This document shows positions 34,047 through 42,962 of a DNA stretch of 64,000 nucleotides, one piece after another. A program made the position numbers and the translations under genes. Numbering within the stretch: position 1 is the first letter of the stretch; each line of letters opens with the position of its first letter. Location: positions 231,422 to 295,421 of the forward strand of contig NZ_RSEC01000059.1 of the NCBI RefSeq assembly GCF_003937945.1, given 5' to 3'. Origin of the DNA: Amycolatopsis eburnea (GTDB lineage: Bacteria; Actinomycetota; Actinomycetes; Mycobacteriales; Pseudonocardiaceae). Below the pieces are notes generated by a model. It did not search any database and was not told the DNA's origin. It was given only the letters and a program-made list of their open reading frames with translations.

Positions 34047-34756
34047 GCGGGTTCCGCTGGGACACCTCGTCCCGGGCCGTGCTCGGCGACGCGCTGGCGC
34101 GGCTGGGCCCGAACCGATGCGTCGCCGAGGTGCGGCCGGACGAAGTCGTCCTGACCGAGCCGGTCTCCCGGCGCGAGCGGGCGGGCAACGCGGCCCTGTT
34201 CGAGTGCGGTGCGGCCCTGTCGACCGTCTGGACGGTGCTGCGGGTCCTGGGCCGCGATCCGGTGGTGGCGTTCCCGTACGACGCCGACCGGCCCGACGTG
34301 GCGGCGGTCGTCCGAGCCGGTGCGGCGCGGCCGCCGTCGAGCGGCGAGTGGGCGCGGTACGTGGCGCTGCGCAAGCTGGCGGAGCCGGAGCTGCGGCCGG
34401 TCAGCCTGGCCGTGCTGAGGGCGCTGGCGGGTGACGACTTCTGGCCGGAGACCGACGTGCGCGTCGTGCGTCCCGGCTGGGTGCCGGCCCTGGACCAGCT
34501 CGGCGCCGACGTCACCGGCCAGTCGGCGCTGCTCGTCACCACCCCGGGCGACAGCCGCCGGCACCACGTCCTCGCCGGCGCCGCGCTCCACGGCACCCGG
34601 CTCGCCGCCGCCGTGCGGGGCTTCGCGTCCCGCGGCGTCCTGCTGCCCCGCCAGACGTCTGCCGAGCGGGCTCGGCAGACCGAGATCATCCCCGGCATCC
34701 CGCACGGGGTGCTGCTGGTCGGCCTCGCCACCCCGAAGCGAAGGAAGGCACGATGA
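34043..34756 (+). CDS. Truncated Acg-like nitroreductase
   Basis: A 237-residue protein starting MSGFRWDTSSRAVLGDALAR. The middle and end follow the Acg pattern: NAALFECGAALSTVWTVLRV, RPPSSGEWARYVALRKLAEP, LGADVTGQSALLVTTPGDSR, AGAALHGTRLAAAVRG and a C-terminal PGIPHGVLLVGLATP. It lacks the N-terminal APSxHNxQPW segment needed for FMN binding and is about 90 residues shorter than its relatives. Starts and stops overlap both neighbours (ATGA each side), so it is still under selection as part of the operon. It may have lost flavin chemistry. Confidence 0.7.
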   Translation: MSGFRWDTSSRAVLGDALARLGPNRCVAEVRPDEVVLTEPVSRRERAGNAALFECGAALSTVWTVLRVLGRDPVVAFPYDADRPDVAAVVRAGAARPPSSGEWARYVALRKLAEPELRPVSLAVLRALAGDDFWPETDVRVVRPGWVPALDQLGADVTGQSALLVTTPGDSRRHHVLAGAALHGTRLAAAVRGFASRGVLLPRQTSAERARQTEIIPGIPHGVLLVGLATPKRRKAR

Positions 34757-37356
34757 CCACGCACCTGAAGACCAAGCCGGCCGAGGCGCCGCCGGTCGAC
34801 GCCCGGGAGCCGGTCGCCCGGCTGCTGCGGGACCTGCGGACCACACCGGGCGGCCTGACGGCGCGGGAAGCCGCCCGCCGGCTGCAGGTGAGCGGCCCGA
34901 ACGCACTGCCGTCGCACCGCGGCCGGAGGTGGCCCCTCGAACTGGGACGGCAGCTGGTCCACCCGCTGGCCCTCCTGCTGTGGGTGGCGGGTGGCCTGGC
35001 CTGGGCCGCCGGGACGACGAACCTGGCGATCGCCATCGCCGGCGTCATCCTGCTCAACGGCCTGCTGGCGTTCGTCCAGGAACAGCAGGCGGAGAAGGCG
35101 GTCGAGGCGCTGGGGAAGTACCTGCCCGACCGCGCACCGGTGCTGCGCGACGGCCAGGTCTGGCACGTCCCGGCGACCGAGCTGGTCCCCGGTGACGTGC
35201 TCGTCCTGGAAGAAGGCAACCGGATCCCGGCCGACGCCCGGCTGGTCGACGGCACCGTGGACGTCGACGCGTCGATGCTGACGGGGGAGTCGGTGCCGGT
35301 GACCCGGATGGCCGACGCCCACGACGACGCTTCGCGCCCCCTCGACTCGCCGGTGCTCGTCTTCAGCGGCACGGTGTGCGTGGCCGGCGCCGCGCACGCG
35401 GTCGTCCACGCCACCGGGCGGCACACCGAGATCGGCCGGATCGCGTCGCTGTCGTCGCGCGTCGGGCGGGAGGAGAGCCCGCTCGAACGCCAGGTCCGGC
35501 GGGTGGCGTGGCTGATCGCGCTGGTCGCCGTCGTCGTCGGGATCGGCTTCCTGCCGCTGGGCTGGCTGGCCGGGCTGTCGTGGTCGGCGGCGTTCGTGTT
35601 CGCGATCGGCCTGCTGGTGGCCAACGTGCCCGAGGGCCTGCTGCCGACGATCACCCTCGCGCTGGCGGCGGGCGTGCGGTCGATGGCGAAGGCCGGGGCG
35701 CTGGTGAAACGGCTGTCGGAGGTGGAGACGCTGGGGTCGACGACGGTGATCTGCACCGACAAGACCGGGACCTTGACGCGCAACGAGATGAGCGTCGAGG
35801 AGGCGCACCCGGTCGGGGAGCAGTTCGTCGGGGCGCTGGCCCGGTGCAGCACCGCCGACCTCGGCGCGTCGAGCGGCGACCCGACCGAACTGGCGCTGCT
35901 GCGGTACGCGAGCGCGAACGGAGCCGACCTGTCGCTGCGCGACGCCGCCCGGAAGGCGCTGTACCCGTTCGACCCGCGGCTCAAGCGGATGTCCACGGTG
36001 GACCTGGTCGGCGGCGACCTGTGGGTCTCGACCAAGGGGGCGCCGGAGCAGGTCCTGCCCCGCTGCGCGATGCCGGCCGGGGAACGAGCCCGGCTGCTGG
36101 CACTGGTCGACGAGATGGCGGGCCGGGCGCTGCGCGTGCTGGCGGTGGCCGGCCGCCGGGTGTCCGCGCTGCCGGCCGGCCGTGACGAGGCCGAGACGGA
36201 TCTGATCCTGCTCGGCTTGGTGGGTCTGGTCGACCCGCCGCGGCCCGAGGTCGCCGCGGCGGTCGCGGACTGCCATTCGGCGGGCATTCGGGTGCACGTG
36301 GTGACCGGCGACAACGGCCGCACGGCGGCGGAGATCGCCCGCCGCGTCGGGATCGGCGCGGACCGCGTGATCGGCGGCGAGGAGCTGGCAGAGCTTCCGG
36401 AGCCGTCCCTCGACGAAGCGCTGACGGCCAACGGCGAGATCGTGTTCTCCCGCGCGGCGCCGGAGGACAAGCTGCGCATCGCCGACGCACTGCGCGACTG
36501 CGGCGAAGTGGTGGCGATGACCGGCGACGGCGTCAACGACGCCCCGGCGTTGCGCCGCGCGGACATCGGCGTGGCGATGGGCATCGGCGGCACGGATGTG
36601 GCCAAGGAAGCGGCGACGGTGGTGCTCACGGACGACAACTTCGCGACGATCGTCGCCGGCGTCCGGGAGGGGCGGCGGGTCTTCGACAACGTCCGGAAGT
36701 TCGTGCTGTACATCTTCGCGCACGCGGTGCCGGAAGTGCTGCCGTTCCTGCTGTTCGCGGTGTCGGGCGGGATGATCCCGTTGCCGTTGACGGTGTTGCA
36801 GATCCTCGCGATCGATCTGGGTACGGAGACGTTGCCCGCGTTGGCGTTGGGCCGGGAGCCCGCCGAGCCGGGCCTGATGTCGCGCCGCCCGCGACGGCGA
36901 TCGGAGGGCGTGGTCACGGGCCGGATGTTGCTGCGGGCGTGGGGAATCATGGGCCTGGTGTCGGGAGTGCTGGTGCTGGGCGCGTTCTTCGCGGTGCTGT
37001 ACGCGGCGGGCTGGCACCCGGGAGCCGATGTGACGTCGGGCGCTCTGCACGTGGCGTACTTGCAGGCCACGACGGCGAGCTTCGCGGCGATCGTGTTCTG
37101 CCAGGTGGGTACGGCGTTCGCGGCCCGGACGGAACGGGTGTCGCTGCGCTCGGTGGGCTTGACGACGAACCGGTTGCTGCTGGGCGGAATCGTGTTCGAG
37201 CTGGTGTTCGCGGCGGCGTTGATCTACCTGCCGCCGCTGCAGGCGCTGTTCGGGACCGCGGCGCTGCCGGCGTGGGTGGTCGCGATGCTGCTCCCGATGC
37301 CGGTGCTCGTGTGGGGAGCGGACGAGCTGTTCCGGTGGGTCACCCGCCGCCGCTGA
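34753..37356 (+). CDS. P2-type cation ATPase (CtpF-like)
   Basis: An 867-residue pump. After a cytoplasmic cation-ATPase N-domain (GLTAREAARRLQVSGPNALP), helices M1-M2, the actuator loop (LTGESVPV), M3-M4 with NVPEGLLPTITLALA, the phosphorylation site ICTDKTGTLT (Asp about 336), the KGAPE nucleotide-binding motif, the hinge GDGVNDAP and six C-terminal helices follow in order. The PEGL motif puts it among P2 Ca2+/Na+/H+-type pumps; M. tuberculosis CtpF, a DosR-regulon member, has this architecture. The ion is not proven. Last gene of the 29.9-37.4 kb run, starting by ATGA overlap. Confidence 0.92.
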   Translation: MTTHLKTKPAEAPPVDAREPVARLLRDLRTTPGGLTAREAARRLQVSGPNALPSHRGRRWPLELGRQLVHPLALLLWVAGGLAWAAGTTNLAIAIAGVILLNGLLAFVQEQQAEKAVEALGKYLPDRAPVLRDGQVWHVPATELVPGDVLVLEEGNRIPADARLVDGTVDVDASMLTGESVPVTRMADAHDDASRPLDSPVLVFSGTVCVAGAAHAVVHATGRHTEIGRIASLSSRVGREESPLERQVRRVAWLIALVAVVVGIGFLPLGWLAGLSWSAAFVFAIGLLVANVPEGLLPTITLALAAGVRSMAKAGALVKRLSEVETLGSTTVICTDKTGTLTRNEMSVEEAHPVGEQFVGALARCSTADLGASSGDPTELALLRYASANGADLSLRDAARKALYPFDPRLKRMSTVDLVGGDLWVSTKGAPEQVLPRCAMPAGERARLLALVDEMAGRALRVLAVAGRRVSALPAGRDEAETDLILLGLVGLVDPPRPEVAAAVADCHSAGIRVHVVTGDNGRTAAEIARRVGIGADRVIGGEELAELPEPSLDEALTANGEIVFSRAAPEDKLRIADALRDCGEVVAMTGDGVNDAPALRRADIGVAMGIGGTDVAKEAATVVLTDDNFATIVAGVREGRRVFDNVRKFVLYIFAHAVPEVLPFLLFAVSGGMIPLPLTVLQILAIDLGTETLPALALGREPAEPGLMSRRPRRRSEGVVTGRMLLRAWGIMGLVSGVLVLGAFFAVLYAAGWHPGADVTSGALHVAYLQATTASFAAIVFCQVGTAFAARTERVSLRSVGLTTNRLLLGGIVFELVFAAALIYLPPLQALFGTAALPAWVVAMLLPMPVLVWGADELFRWVTRRR

Positions 37357-37414
37357 TGCTCAGCTGCTCGGTAGTCGCCGGAGTCGCCGTCCCTGTTTCA
37401 CTTCCGGGGCGATA

Positions 37415-37864
37415 TCAGGCCGGGGCGAGCCGGTTCGCGGCTTCCGGGGTGATCACCAAGACCGGGCACCGCGAATACCGCACGCACTCCCGTCCCACGC
37501 TCCCCAGCACGAGGTCCGACAAGGCGCCTCCGCGGTGGGTGCCGAGCACGAGCAGGTCCGCGTCCGCCGATGCCGTGACCAGTTCCGTCGCCGGGTCACC
37601 GTGGACCTGCTGGGTCTCGACGGTGGCCGCGGTCTCGACGCCCAGGTCGCGCACGTGCGCGTCGAGCGAGTAGCCCGCCTCCGGGACCCGGCCGTGCGGC
37701 TGGATGGCGAACGACGTGCCGGGCAGCAGCGTGTCGCGCGGGCGGACGAGGATCGCGCGGACCGTGTCGCCCGCGTGGGCGCCGATTTCGAGGGCCCACC
37801 GCAGTGCCGCGTCGCCGCGGGGTGAGCCGTCCATGCCGACGACGATGACGCGACCAGTGCTCAT
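37415..37864 (-). CDS. Single-domain universal stress protein
   Basis: A 149-residue protein with ATG at 37864 (MSTGRVIVVGMDGSPRGDAA) behind AAGAAGGAAG. It holds one UspA domain, ending VLGTHRGGALSDLVLGSVGR (G-2x-G-9x-G-S), so ATP binding is expected. It converges with the cation ATPase and diverges from the nitroreductase at 38034, with DevR-like boxes between. Confidence 0.9.
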   Translation of the reverse strand: MSTGRVIVVGMDGSPRGDAALRWALEIGAHAGDTVRAILVRPRDTLLPGTSFAIQPHGRVPEAGYSLDAHVRDLGVETAATVETQQVHGDPATELVTASADADLLVLGTHRGGALSDLVLGSVGRECVRYSRCPVLVITPEAANRLAPA

Positions 37865-37921
37865 GACTTCCTTCTTTCCTCCGTGACGGCGCCATCGTGC
37901 GCCCGCCCGGCCGCGGCCCGG

Positions 37922-37964
37922 TAGGGGACGAATTCCGCCGGAGCGGAGGACTTTGTGCTCCGGT
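37922..37964. promoter_or_regulatory. DevR boxes in the divergent USP/nitroreductase region
   Basis: GGAGGACTTTGTGCTCCGGT at 37945-37964 is a good match to GGGACTTTNNGNCC. A second element, AGGGGACGAATTCCGCC, lies at 37923-37939 with only the GGGAC half clear. They could serve both directions. Confidence 0.65.
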
Positions 37965-38033
37965 GCCGGTCCCGCCGTCCTCGCGACCATGACTTCGGCG
38001 GGGCATCCGGCCCCGCGCCGAGGAGTGACCGCG

Positions 38034-38996
38034 ATGACCGTCCTGACCACCGAGCAGCTCGGCGTTCTCGCGCGCGCCGTCAGCCGGGCGCCTTCGGTGC
38101 ACAACAGCCAGCCGTGGCAGCTGCTCGTCCGGGGCACCGAGGTCGACCTGCTCGAACGGCGGGACGTCGAGCTGCGCCGGCACGATCCGAACGGGCGGGA
38201 CCGGCTGCTCTCCTGTGGTGCCGCCGCGACGAACCTCGAACTCGCCGTCCGGGCTCTCGGGCGCGACTGCCACCTCGAATGGCGGAGCGACGCAGCCGCC
38301 ACCGTGACGATCGGCCGCCCGCACGCCACGTCCGCTCGCGACTTCGCCCTCTACCGCGCCATCGCCCGGCGGCGCAGCCACCGGCGCCCGTTCTCGCCGG
38401 AACGCGTACCCGAAGCGGCCCGCGCCGCCGTGGCGGCCGCGGGGGAGGCGGCCGGCCTGCACGTCGTCGTGCCCGGACAGCTCGGCAAGCTGGCCGAACT
38501 GCTCGGCTTCGCCACGCGCGTGCTCCGCGACGACCGTGCCTACCAGCGTGAGCTGGAGTTCTGGACCGCGCACACGCACGGCTGGGGCGCGATCGGTGAC
38601 GGCGTTCCCGAAGCCGCGCTGAGTCCCGAAGCGCTGCCGGTGGCGGGGCTCGTCCGTGCCCGCACGCCGGTCCCGGACGACGTCGTGCTCGCGCGCCGGC
38701 TCGCCGCGGAACACCTCCTCGTCCTCTGCACCGACACTGACACCCGGACCGACCGGCTGGCCGCCGGTGCGGCCTTGCAGCGCGTCTGGCTCACCGCGAC
38801 CGTGAAGGCGCTGGTCGGTTCGGTGCTCACCCAGCCCCTGCACTTGACCGGTTTCCGGGCGCGGCTCGTGTCGGAGCTGGCGCTGCCCGGCGTCCCGCAG
38901 GCGATCTTCCGCTTCGGCTACCCCGACGTCCCGGCGGCCCCCTCACCCCGGCTCCCGCTCGGTGAGCTGTTCCCACCTCCAGGAGGAACCCGATGA
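38034..38996 (+). CDS. Acg-type nitroreductase-family flavoprotein
   Basis: A 320-residue protein starting MTVLTTEQLGVLARAVSRAP. Signature RAPSVHNSQPWQL near residue 22, then LLSCGAAATNLELAVRAL, RRRSHRRPFSPERVP, AGAALQRVWLTATVKALVGS and a C-terminal IFRFGYPDVPAAPSPR. FMN binding is expected. It overlaps the PEP synthase gene by 4 bases (ATGA), so flavoprotein and PEP synthase are co-translated. A DevR box lies upstream. Confidence 0.9.
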   Translation: MTVLTTEQLGVLARAVSRAPSVHNSQPWQLLVRGTEVDLLERRDVELRRHDPNGRDRLLSCGAAATNLELAVRALGRDCHLEWRSDAAATVTIGRPHATSARDFALYRAIARRRSHRRPFSPERVPEAARAAVAAAGEAAGLHVVVPGQLGKLAELLGFATRVLRDDRAYQRELEFWTAHTHGWGAIGDGVPEAALSPEALPVAGLVRARTPVPDDVVLARRLAAEHLLVLCTDTDTRTDRLAAGAALQRVWLTATVKALVGSVLTQPLHLTGFRARLVSELALPGVPQAIFRFGYPDVPAAPSPRLPLGELFPPPGGTR

Positions 38997-41236
38997 GCTA
39001 CGTACGCGACCTGTCCGAGATCCGGCTCGCCGACGACGAGACCGTCGGGGGCAAGGGCGCCAACCTCGGCGAGCTGATCTCCGCCGGGTTCCCCGTCCCG
39101 GGCGGGTTCGCCGTCTCCCGCGACGGCTATTGGGCGGCGCTGGAGAAGGCGGGCGTCCGCTCCGAGGTGGCCGACCTGCACGCGAAGGCACTGGCCAATG
39201 TGGACGACGGCGAGTTCCTGGCCGAGCAGTGCGACCGCATCCGCGACCTCATCCGCCTCGCCGGCCTGACCGGCGAGCTGCGGGAAGAGATCGCGCAGGC
39301 CTACCGTGGGCTCGGCGGGTCGACGCCGGTCGCCATCCGGTCTTCGGCCACCGGCGAGGACGGCGCGGAAGCCTCGTTCGCCGGGATGAACGCCACCTAC
39401 ACCAACATCTGGGGTGACCACGCGGTCGCCGAGCACGTCGTGGACTGCTGGGCGTCGCTGTTCAGCCCGCGCGTCGTCAGCTACCGGGCGAGCCGCGGGT
39501 TCACCGGTGAGCCGGCGATCGCGGTGGTCGTGCAGCGCATGATCGCCTCGGGGCGCTCCGGGGTCATCTTCACCGCCGATCCGCGGACGGGCGACCGCGA
39601 CCGCGTGGTCATCGAAGCCGTCTTCGGCCAGGGCGAGGCGATCGTCAGCGGCGCCGTCGAGCCCGACACCTACGTCGTCGGCAAGCAGGAGCTGCTGATC
39701 CTGTCGGTGCGGATCGGCAAGCAGACCCACAAGATCGTCGCGGACGAGGGCGGCGGCGACGTCACCATCCAGCTGCCGGAACCCGCGGGCGGACGCCGCG
39801 TGCTGAGCGAGACCGCCGTGCTCGAACTGGCCCGGATGGCCACCCGCGTCGAGGAGCACTACGGCGTGCCGCAGGACATCGAGTTCGCGATCGCCGACCA
39901 CGAAATCTTCCTGGTGCAGTCCCGGCCGATCACCACGCTGCCGCCGCTCACCCCGGCGAGCACCGTCGCGCTGGTGACCGGGCTCGGCGCGTCGCCGGGA
40001 GAAGGCAGCGGCGCGGTGCGCGTGCTGCACGACCCGGTCGAGGCGAAGCACCTGCGCGACGGCGAGATCCTAGTCGCACCGATGACCAACCCCGACTGGG
40101 TGCCCGCCATCCGCCGGGCGGCCGCGGTCGTCACCGACGGCGGCGGGATGACCTGCCACGCGGCCGTGGTCGCCCGCGAGCTGGGCGTGCCGGCGGTGGT
40201 CGGCACCGGCGACGCCACCCGCGTGCTGGCCGACCGTAGCCTCGTCACCGTCGACGGTACCCAGGGGGAGGTCCGGCCGGGCACGACCAAGAAGGCGCCC
40301 GCGCACACCGCGCCCGTCGCCGCCCCGGTAGCCCCGGAAGCGATCGGCACCAAGCTCTACGTCAACCTCGCCATGCCCGAGCACGCCGAAGAGGTCGCCG
40401 CGCAGGCGGTCGACGGCGTCGGCCTGCTGCGCGCGGAGTTCCTGCTCACCGAGGCGCTCGGTGGCCGGCACCCGCGCGACCTGCTCGCCAAGGGCGAGGA
40501 ACGGTCCTTTGTGGACAAGATGGCCGAGTCGCTGCTGAAGATCACCAAGCCGTTCGGCGCCCGCCCGGTCGTCTACCGGGCGACCGACCTGCGCACCAAC
40601 GAGTTCCGCGGTCTCACCGGCGGCGAAGCGTTCGAACCGGTCGAGAGCAACCCGATGATCGGCTACCGCGGCTGCTACCGGTACGTCCGCGAACGCGACC
40701 TGTTCGCCCTCGAACTGGAGACCCTCGCGCGGGTGCGCGAGCAGTCGCCGAACCTGCACCTGATGATCCCGTTCGTGCGCACCAAGTGGGAGCTGGAGGA
40801 GTGCCTGGAGCTGGTCGACGCCAGCCCGCTGGGCCGGCAGCGCGGCCTGCACCGCTGGGTCATGGCCGAGGTGCCGTCGGTCGTGCACTGGCTGGGCGAG
40901 TACGCCGGCATGGGCATCGACGGCGTCTCGATCGGCAGCAACGACCTCACCCAGCTGATACTGGGCGTCGACCGCGACTCGTGGCACTGCGCGGAGCTGT
41001 TCGACGAAGCCGACCCGGCGGTGCTCGACGCCATCGAGCGCATCGTCAGCATCGCGCGGCACCGCAACATCACGTCGTCGCTGTGCGGCCAAGCACCCTC
41101 CACGAAGCCCGGCTTCGCCGAGCACCTGGTGCGCTTCGGGATCACGTCGATCTCGGTCAACCCGGACGTCATCGGTCCCGCCCGCGCGGCGATCGCCTCG
41201 GCCGAGCGCCGCATCCTCCTGGAGGCCACCCGATGA
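38993..41236 (+). CDS. ppsA: Phosphoenolpyruvate synthase (PEP-utilising family)
   Basis: A 747-residue enzyme behind GGAGGAACCCG. The N-terminal ATP-grasp part (about 1-320) has VGGKGANLGELISAGFPVPG and IRSSATGEDGAEASFAGMNA. The swivelling phospho-His domain has GGGMTCHAAVVARELGVPAV with His about 389. The C-terminal PEP/pyruvate barrel (about 450-747) has GIDGVSIGSNDLTQLILGVD and the Cys-containing SSLCGQAP. These fit ATP + pyruvate + water to PEP + AMP + phosphate; the reverse direction can make ATP at low energy. Pyruvate phosphate dikinase is less likely. Co-translated with a nitroreductase under a DevR box. Confidence 0.9.
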   Translation: MSYVRDLSEIRLADDETVGGKGANLGELISAGFPVPGGFAVSRDGYWAALEKAGVRSEVADLHAKALANVDDGEFLAEQCDRIRDLIRLAGLTGELREEIAQAYRGLGGSTPVAIRSSATGEDGAEASFAGMNATYTNIWGDHAVAEHVVDCWASLFSPRVVSYRASRGFTGEPAIAVVVQRMIASGRSGVIFTADPRTGDRDRVVIEAVFGQGEAIVSGAVEPDTYVVGKQELLILSVRIGKQTHKIVADEGGGDVTIQLPEPAGGRRVLSETAVLELARMATRVEEHYGVPQDIEFAIADHEIFLVQSRPITTLPPLTPASTVALVTGLGASPGEGSGAVRVLHDPVEAKHLRDGEILVAPMTNPDWVPAIRRAAAVVTDGGGMTCHAAVVARELGVPAVVGTGDATRVLADRSLVTVDGTQGEVRPGTTKKAPAHTAPVAAPVAPEAIGTKLYVNLAMPEHAEEVAAQAVDGVGLLRAEFLLTEALGGRHPRDLLAKGEERSFVDKMAESLLKITKPFGARPVVYRATDLRTNEFRGLTGGEAFEPVESNPMIGYRGCYRYVRERDLFALELETLARVREQSPNLHLMIPFVRTKWELEECLELVDASPLGRQRGLHRWVMAEVPSVVHWLGEYAGMGIDGVSIGSNDLTQLILGVDRDSWHCAELFDEADPAVLDAIERIVSIARHRNITSSLCGQAPSTKPGFAEHLVRFGITSISVNPDVIGPARAAIASAERRILLEATR

Positions 41237-41325
41237 GCCCGGCGATCGAGATCCGCGGGCTGCGGAAGTCCTGCGGGCACATGACGTCCCGAGCCCTTGG
41301 GGTCTTTGGTCCTCTCGGGACGTGA
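41233..41325 (+). pseudogene. ABC-transporter ATPase N-terminal remnant
   Basis: An ATG overlapping the ppsA stop opens MSPAIEIRGLRKSCG, the usual first residues of an ABC ATPase (IEIRGLRKSYG). The frame then runs into an inverted-repeat/DevR-box segment and stops after 30 codons. No Walker A is present. It is best read as the stump left after deletion of an ABC gene once coupled to ppsA, or a chance short frame. Confidence 0.5.
41284..41323. promoter_or_regulatory. DevR box enclosed by a 10-bp inverted repeat
   Basis: ACGTCCCGAG at 41284-41293 and CTCGGGACGT at 41314-41323 are exact complements. The spacer holds TTGGGGTCTTTGGTCCTC, whose complement GAGGACCAAAGACCCCAA is nearly the box upstream of ppk2. 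It lies 78 bases before the nitroreductase start at 41401. The hairpin may also end ppsA transcription. Confidence 0.7.
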
Positions 41326-41400
41326 CGCGCGACCGTCGCGGCGACGACCGGCAGCCGGTGATGCTGAACGCGTCCACTTCCCAGACACCGGAGCCCGACG

Positions 41401-42375
41401 ATGAGCCGACCACTGCCCAGCGTGTTCGACCAGGCCCTCGCCTCGGCCGTGCGCGCGCCGTCGCCGCACAACACCCAGCCCTGGCGGTTCGTCGTCGAGC
41501 ACGAGGTCGTCGAAGTCTGGCTCGACCGGGAGCGCGTCCTCGGGGTCGCGGATCCGTACGGCCGGGAGGCGCGGCTCGCCTGCGGGGCGGCCGCCTTCAA
41601 CCTGCAGATCAGCCTGCGGGCCAACGGGCTCGCCACGGTCGTGCGGCTGCTGCCCGACCCGGCCGAGCCCGACCTCGTCGCGGTGATCCGGCTCGACGGC
41701 AACGAGAAGGCCACCGCGGCCGAACGCAAGCTCGCCGAGGCCGTGTTCCGCCGGCACACGAACCGGCGCCCGCTACTGGACAAGGAAGTGCCACCGCTCG
41801 CGCGGGCCGCGCTCAAGTCGGCGGCCCTGCACGAAGGCGGGCAGATCGAGTACCTCGACGCGTCCGGCCGGTACACCCCGGTCGCCTCCTTGGTGCGCCA
41901 GGCCGAAGCGCTGCAGGCGGACGACGACCAGTTCCGCGCCGAAGCCGCGTTCTGGACCCACCGCGAGCCCGAAAGCCCCGACGGCGTGCCGAAGTCCGCC
42001 TCCGGCCCGCCGCCGTACGGTCCGGGGATCGTGTCGCTGCGCGCGTCGCACGAAAACCACGACCTGCCCGCGCGCGAGTACGAACAGGAACCCCTGCTCG
42101 GTGCCGTGCTCACCCGCGACCGCGGCCCGCACGCGGAAGTGCGCGCCGGGATGGCCATGCAGCGGGTCCTGCTCACCGCGACCGCGGAAGGCCTCGCGAC
42201 GTCGTTCCTGTCCCAGCCGTTCGAGACGACCCGGACCCGGGAATCGCTCGATCGCCTCTTCGCCGGGGCGGGACAGCCGCACACGCTGCTGCGCATCGGT
42301 TACGGCTACCCGACCCGGCTGACCGGCCGCCGTCCGGTGCACGAGGTGCTGACCCACCGGACCACGGCCGGGTGA
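41401..42375 (+). CDS. Acg-type nitroreductase-family flavoprotein
   Basis: A 324-residue protein starting MSRPLPSVFDQALASAVRAP. Signature RAPSPHNTQPWRF near residue 19, ARLACGAAAFNLQISLRANG, FRRHTNRRPLLDKEVP, AGMAMQRVLLTATAEGLATS and a C-terminal HTLLRIGYGYPTR. FMN binding is expected. It converges with the CBS gene at 42379, with only 3 bases between the stops. Its own DevR box lies upstream. The start has weak ribosome-site sequence. Confidence 0.9.
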   Translation: MSRPLPSVFDQALASAVRAPSPHNTQPWRFVVEHEVVEVWLDRERVLGVADPYGREARLACGAAAFNLQISLRANGLATVVRLLPDPAEPDLVAVIRLDGNEKATAAERKLAEAVFRRHTNRRPLLDKEVPPLARAALKSAALHEGGQIEYLDASGRYTPVASLVRQAEALQADDDQFRAEAAFWTHREPESPDGVPKSASGPPPYGPGIVSLRASHENHDLPAREYEQEPLLGAVLTRDRGPHAEVRAGMAMQRVLLTATAEGLATSFLSQPFETTRTRESLDRLFAGAGQPHTLLRIGYGYPTRLTGRRPVHEVLTHRTTAG

Positions 42376-42378
42376 CGC

Positions 42379-42777
42379 TCACCGGTGGGCCGAGGCACGC
42401 AGGACGTCCTGAAAGGTGATCATCCCGACGACGTGCCCGCCTTCGACGACCGGCGCCGAACGCACCCCGGCGTCGGCCATCCGCCGCGCCAGCTCAGCCA
42501 CGTCGGCGTCCGCCGGCACCGCCAGGCCGCTCGTGCGCATGACCGAGCCCGCCGTGCGCGGGCCGCCGTCGAGCAGCACGCCGGTGTCCGGGTCGCCCGC
42601 CGGGGCCGGCACCCGCAGGATGTCCACTTCGGACAGCAGGCCGAGCAGCCGCCCGCCCGCGTCGACCACCGGCATCGCGGTGAACCCGTGCGAGGTCATC
42701 ACCTTCGCGGCTTCTTCGAGCGTCGCGGCCGGCGTCAGCGCGAAGGTCGGGGTGGTCATGATGTCGCGTGCGCGCAT
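42379..42777 (-). CDS. CBS-pair protein without BON domain
   Basis: A 132-residue protein with ATG at 42777 (MRARDIMTTPTFALTPAATL) behind CGGAGGAACGGAGC. It contains two CBS motifs only (about 4-58 and 73-128). It resembles the DosR-linked two-CBS protein of mycobacteria (hypoxic response protein 1 type) in size, but lacks cysteines for the metal or disulphide features of that protein. Likely a nucleotide sensor. The DevR box at 42835-42854 lies directly upstream. Confidence 0.88.
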   Translation of the reverse strand: MRARDIMTTPTFALTPAATLEEAAKVMTSHGFTAMPVVDAGGRLLGLLSEVDILRVPAPAGDPDTGVLLDGGPRTAGSVMRTSGLAVPADADVAELARRMADAGVRSAPVVEGGHVVGMITFQDVLRASAHR

Positions 42778-42834
42778 GGTTCGTGCTCCGTTCCTCCGGG
42801 TGCTCCGACCATCCCGCCGGTTCCGCGGACGGCA

Positions 42835-42896
42835 CAGGGTCCTAAGTCCCCGGCGTGGCCGCCGACGGACTCCGGTCCGGGGTCCAATGCCTCTTC
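42835..42896. promoter_or_regulatory. DevR boxes in the divergent CBS / Rv1733c-like region
   Basis: The complement of 42835-42854 is CCGGGGACTTAGGACCCTG, one of the best matches in the window. The complement of 42877-42896, GAAGAGGCATTGGACCCCGG, shares the GGACCC half. The pair could drive both the CBS gene (minus) and the membrane protein at 42963 (plus). Confidence 0.75.
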
Positions 42897-42962
42897 GGCG
42901 GACCCGGACGGCCGGTGATCCTGGAAGCGCAACGGGAACACCGAAGGGAAGGGACGCCCACC

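Noticed and set aside
31958..34906. A 982-codon open frame on the minus strand
   Set aside because: It is opposite ackA, the short nitroreductase and the synthetase fusion, all with strong family motifs; the minus frame has none.
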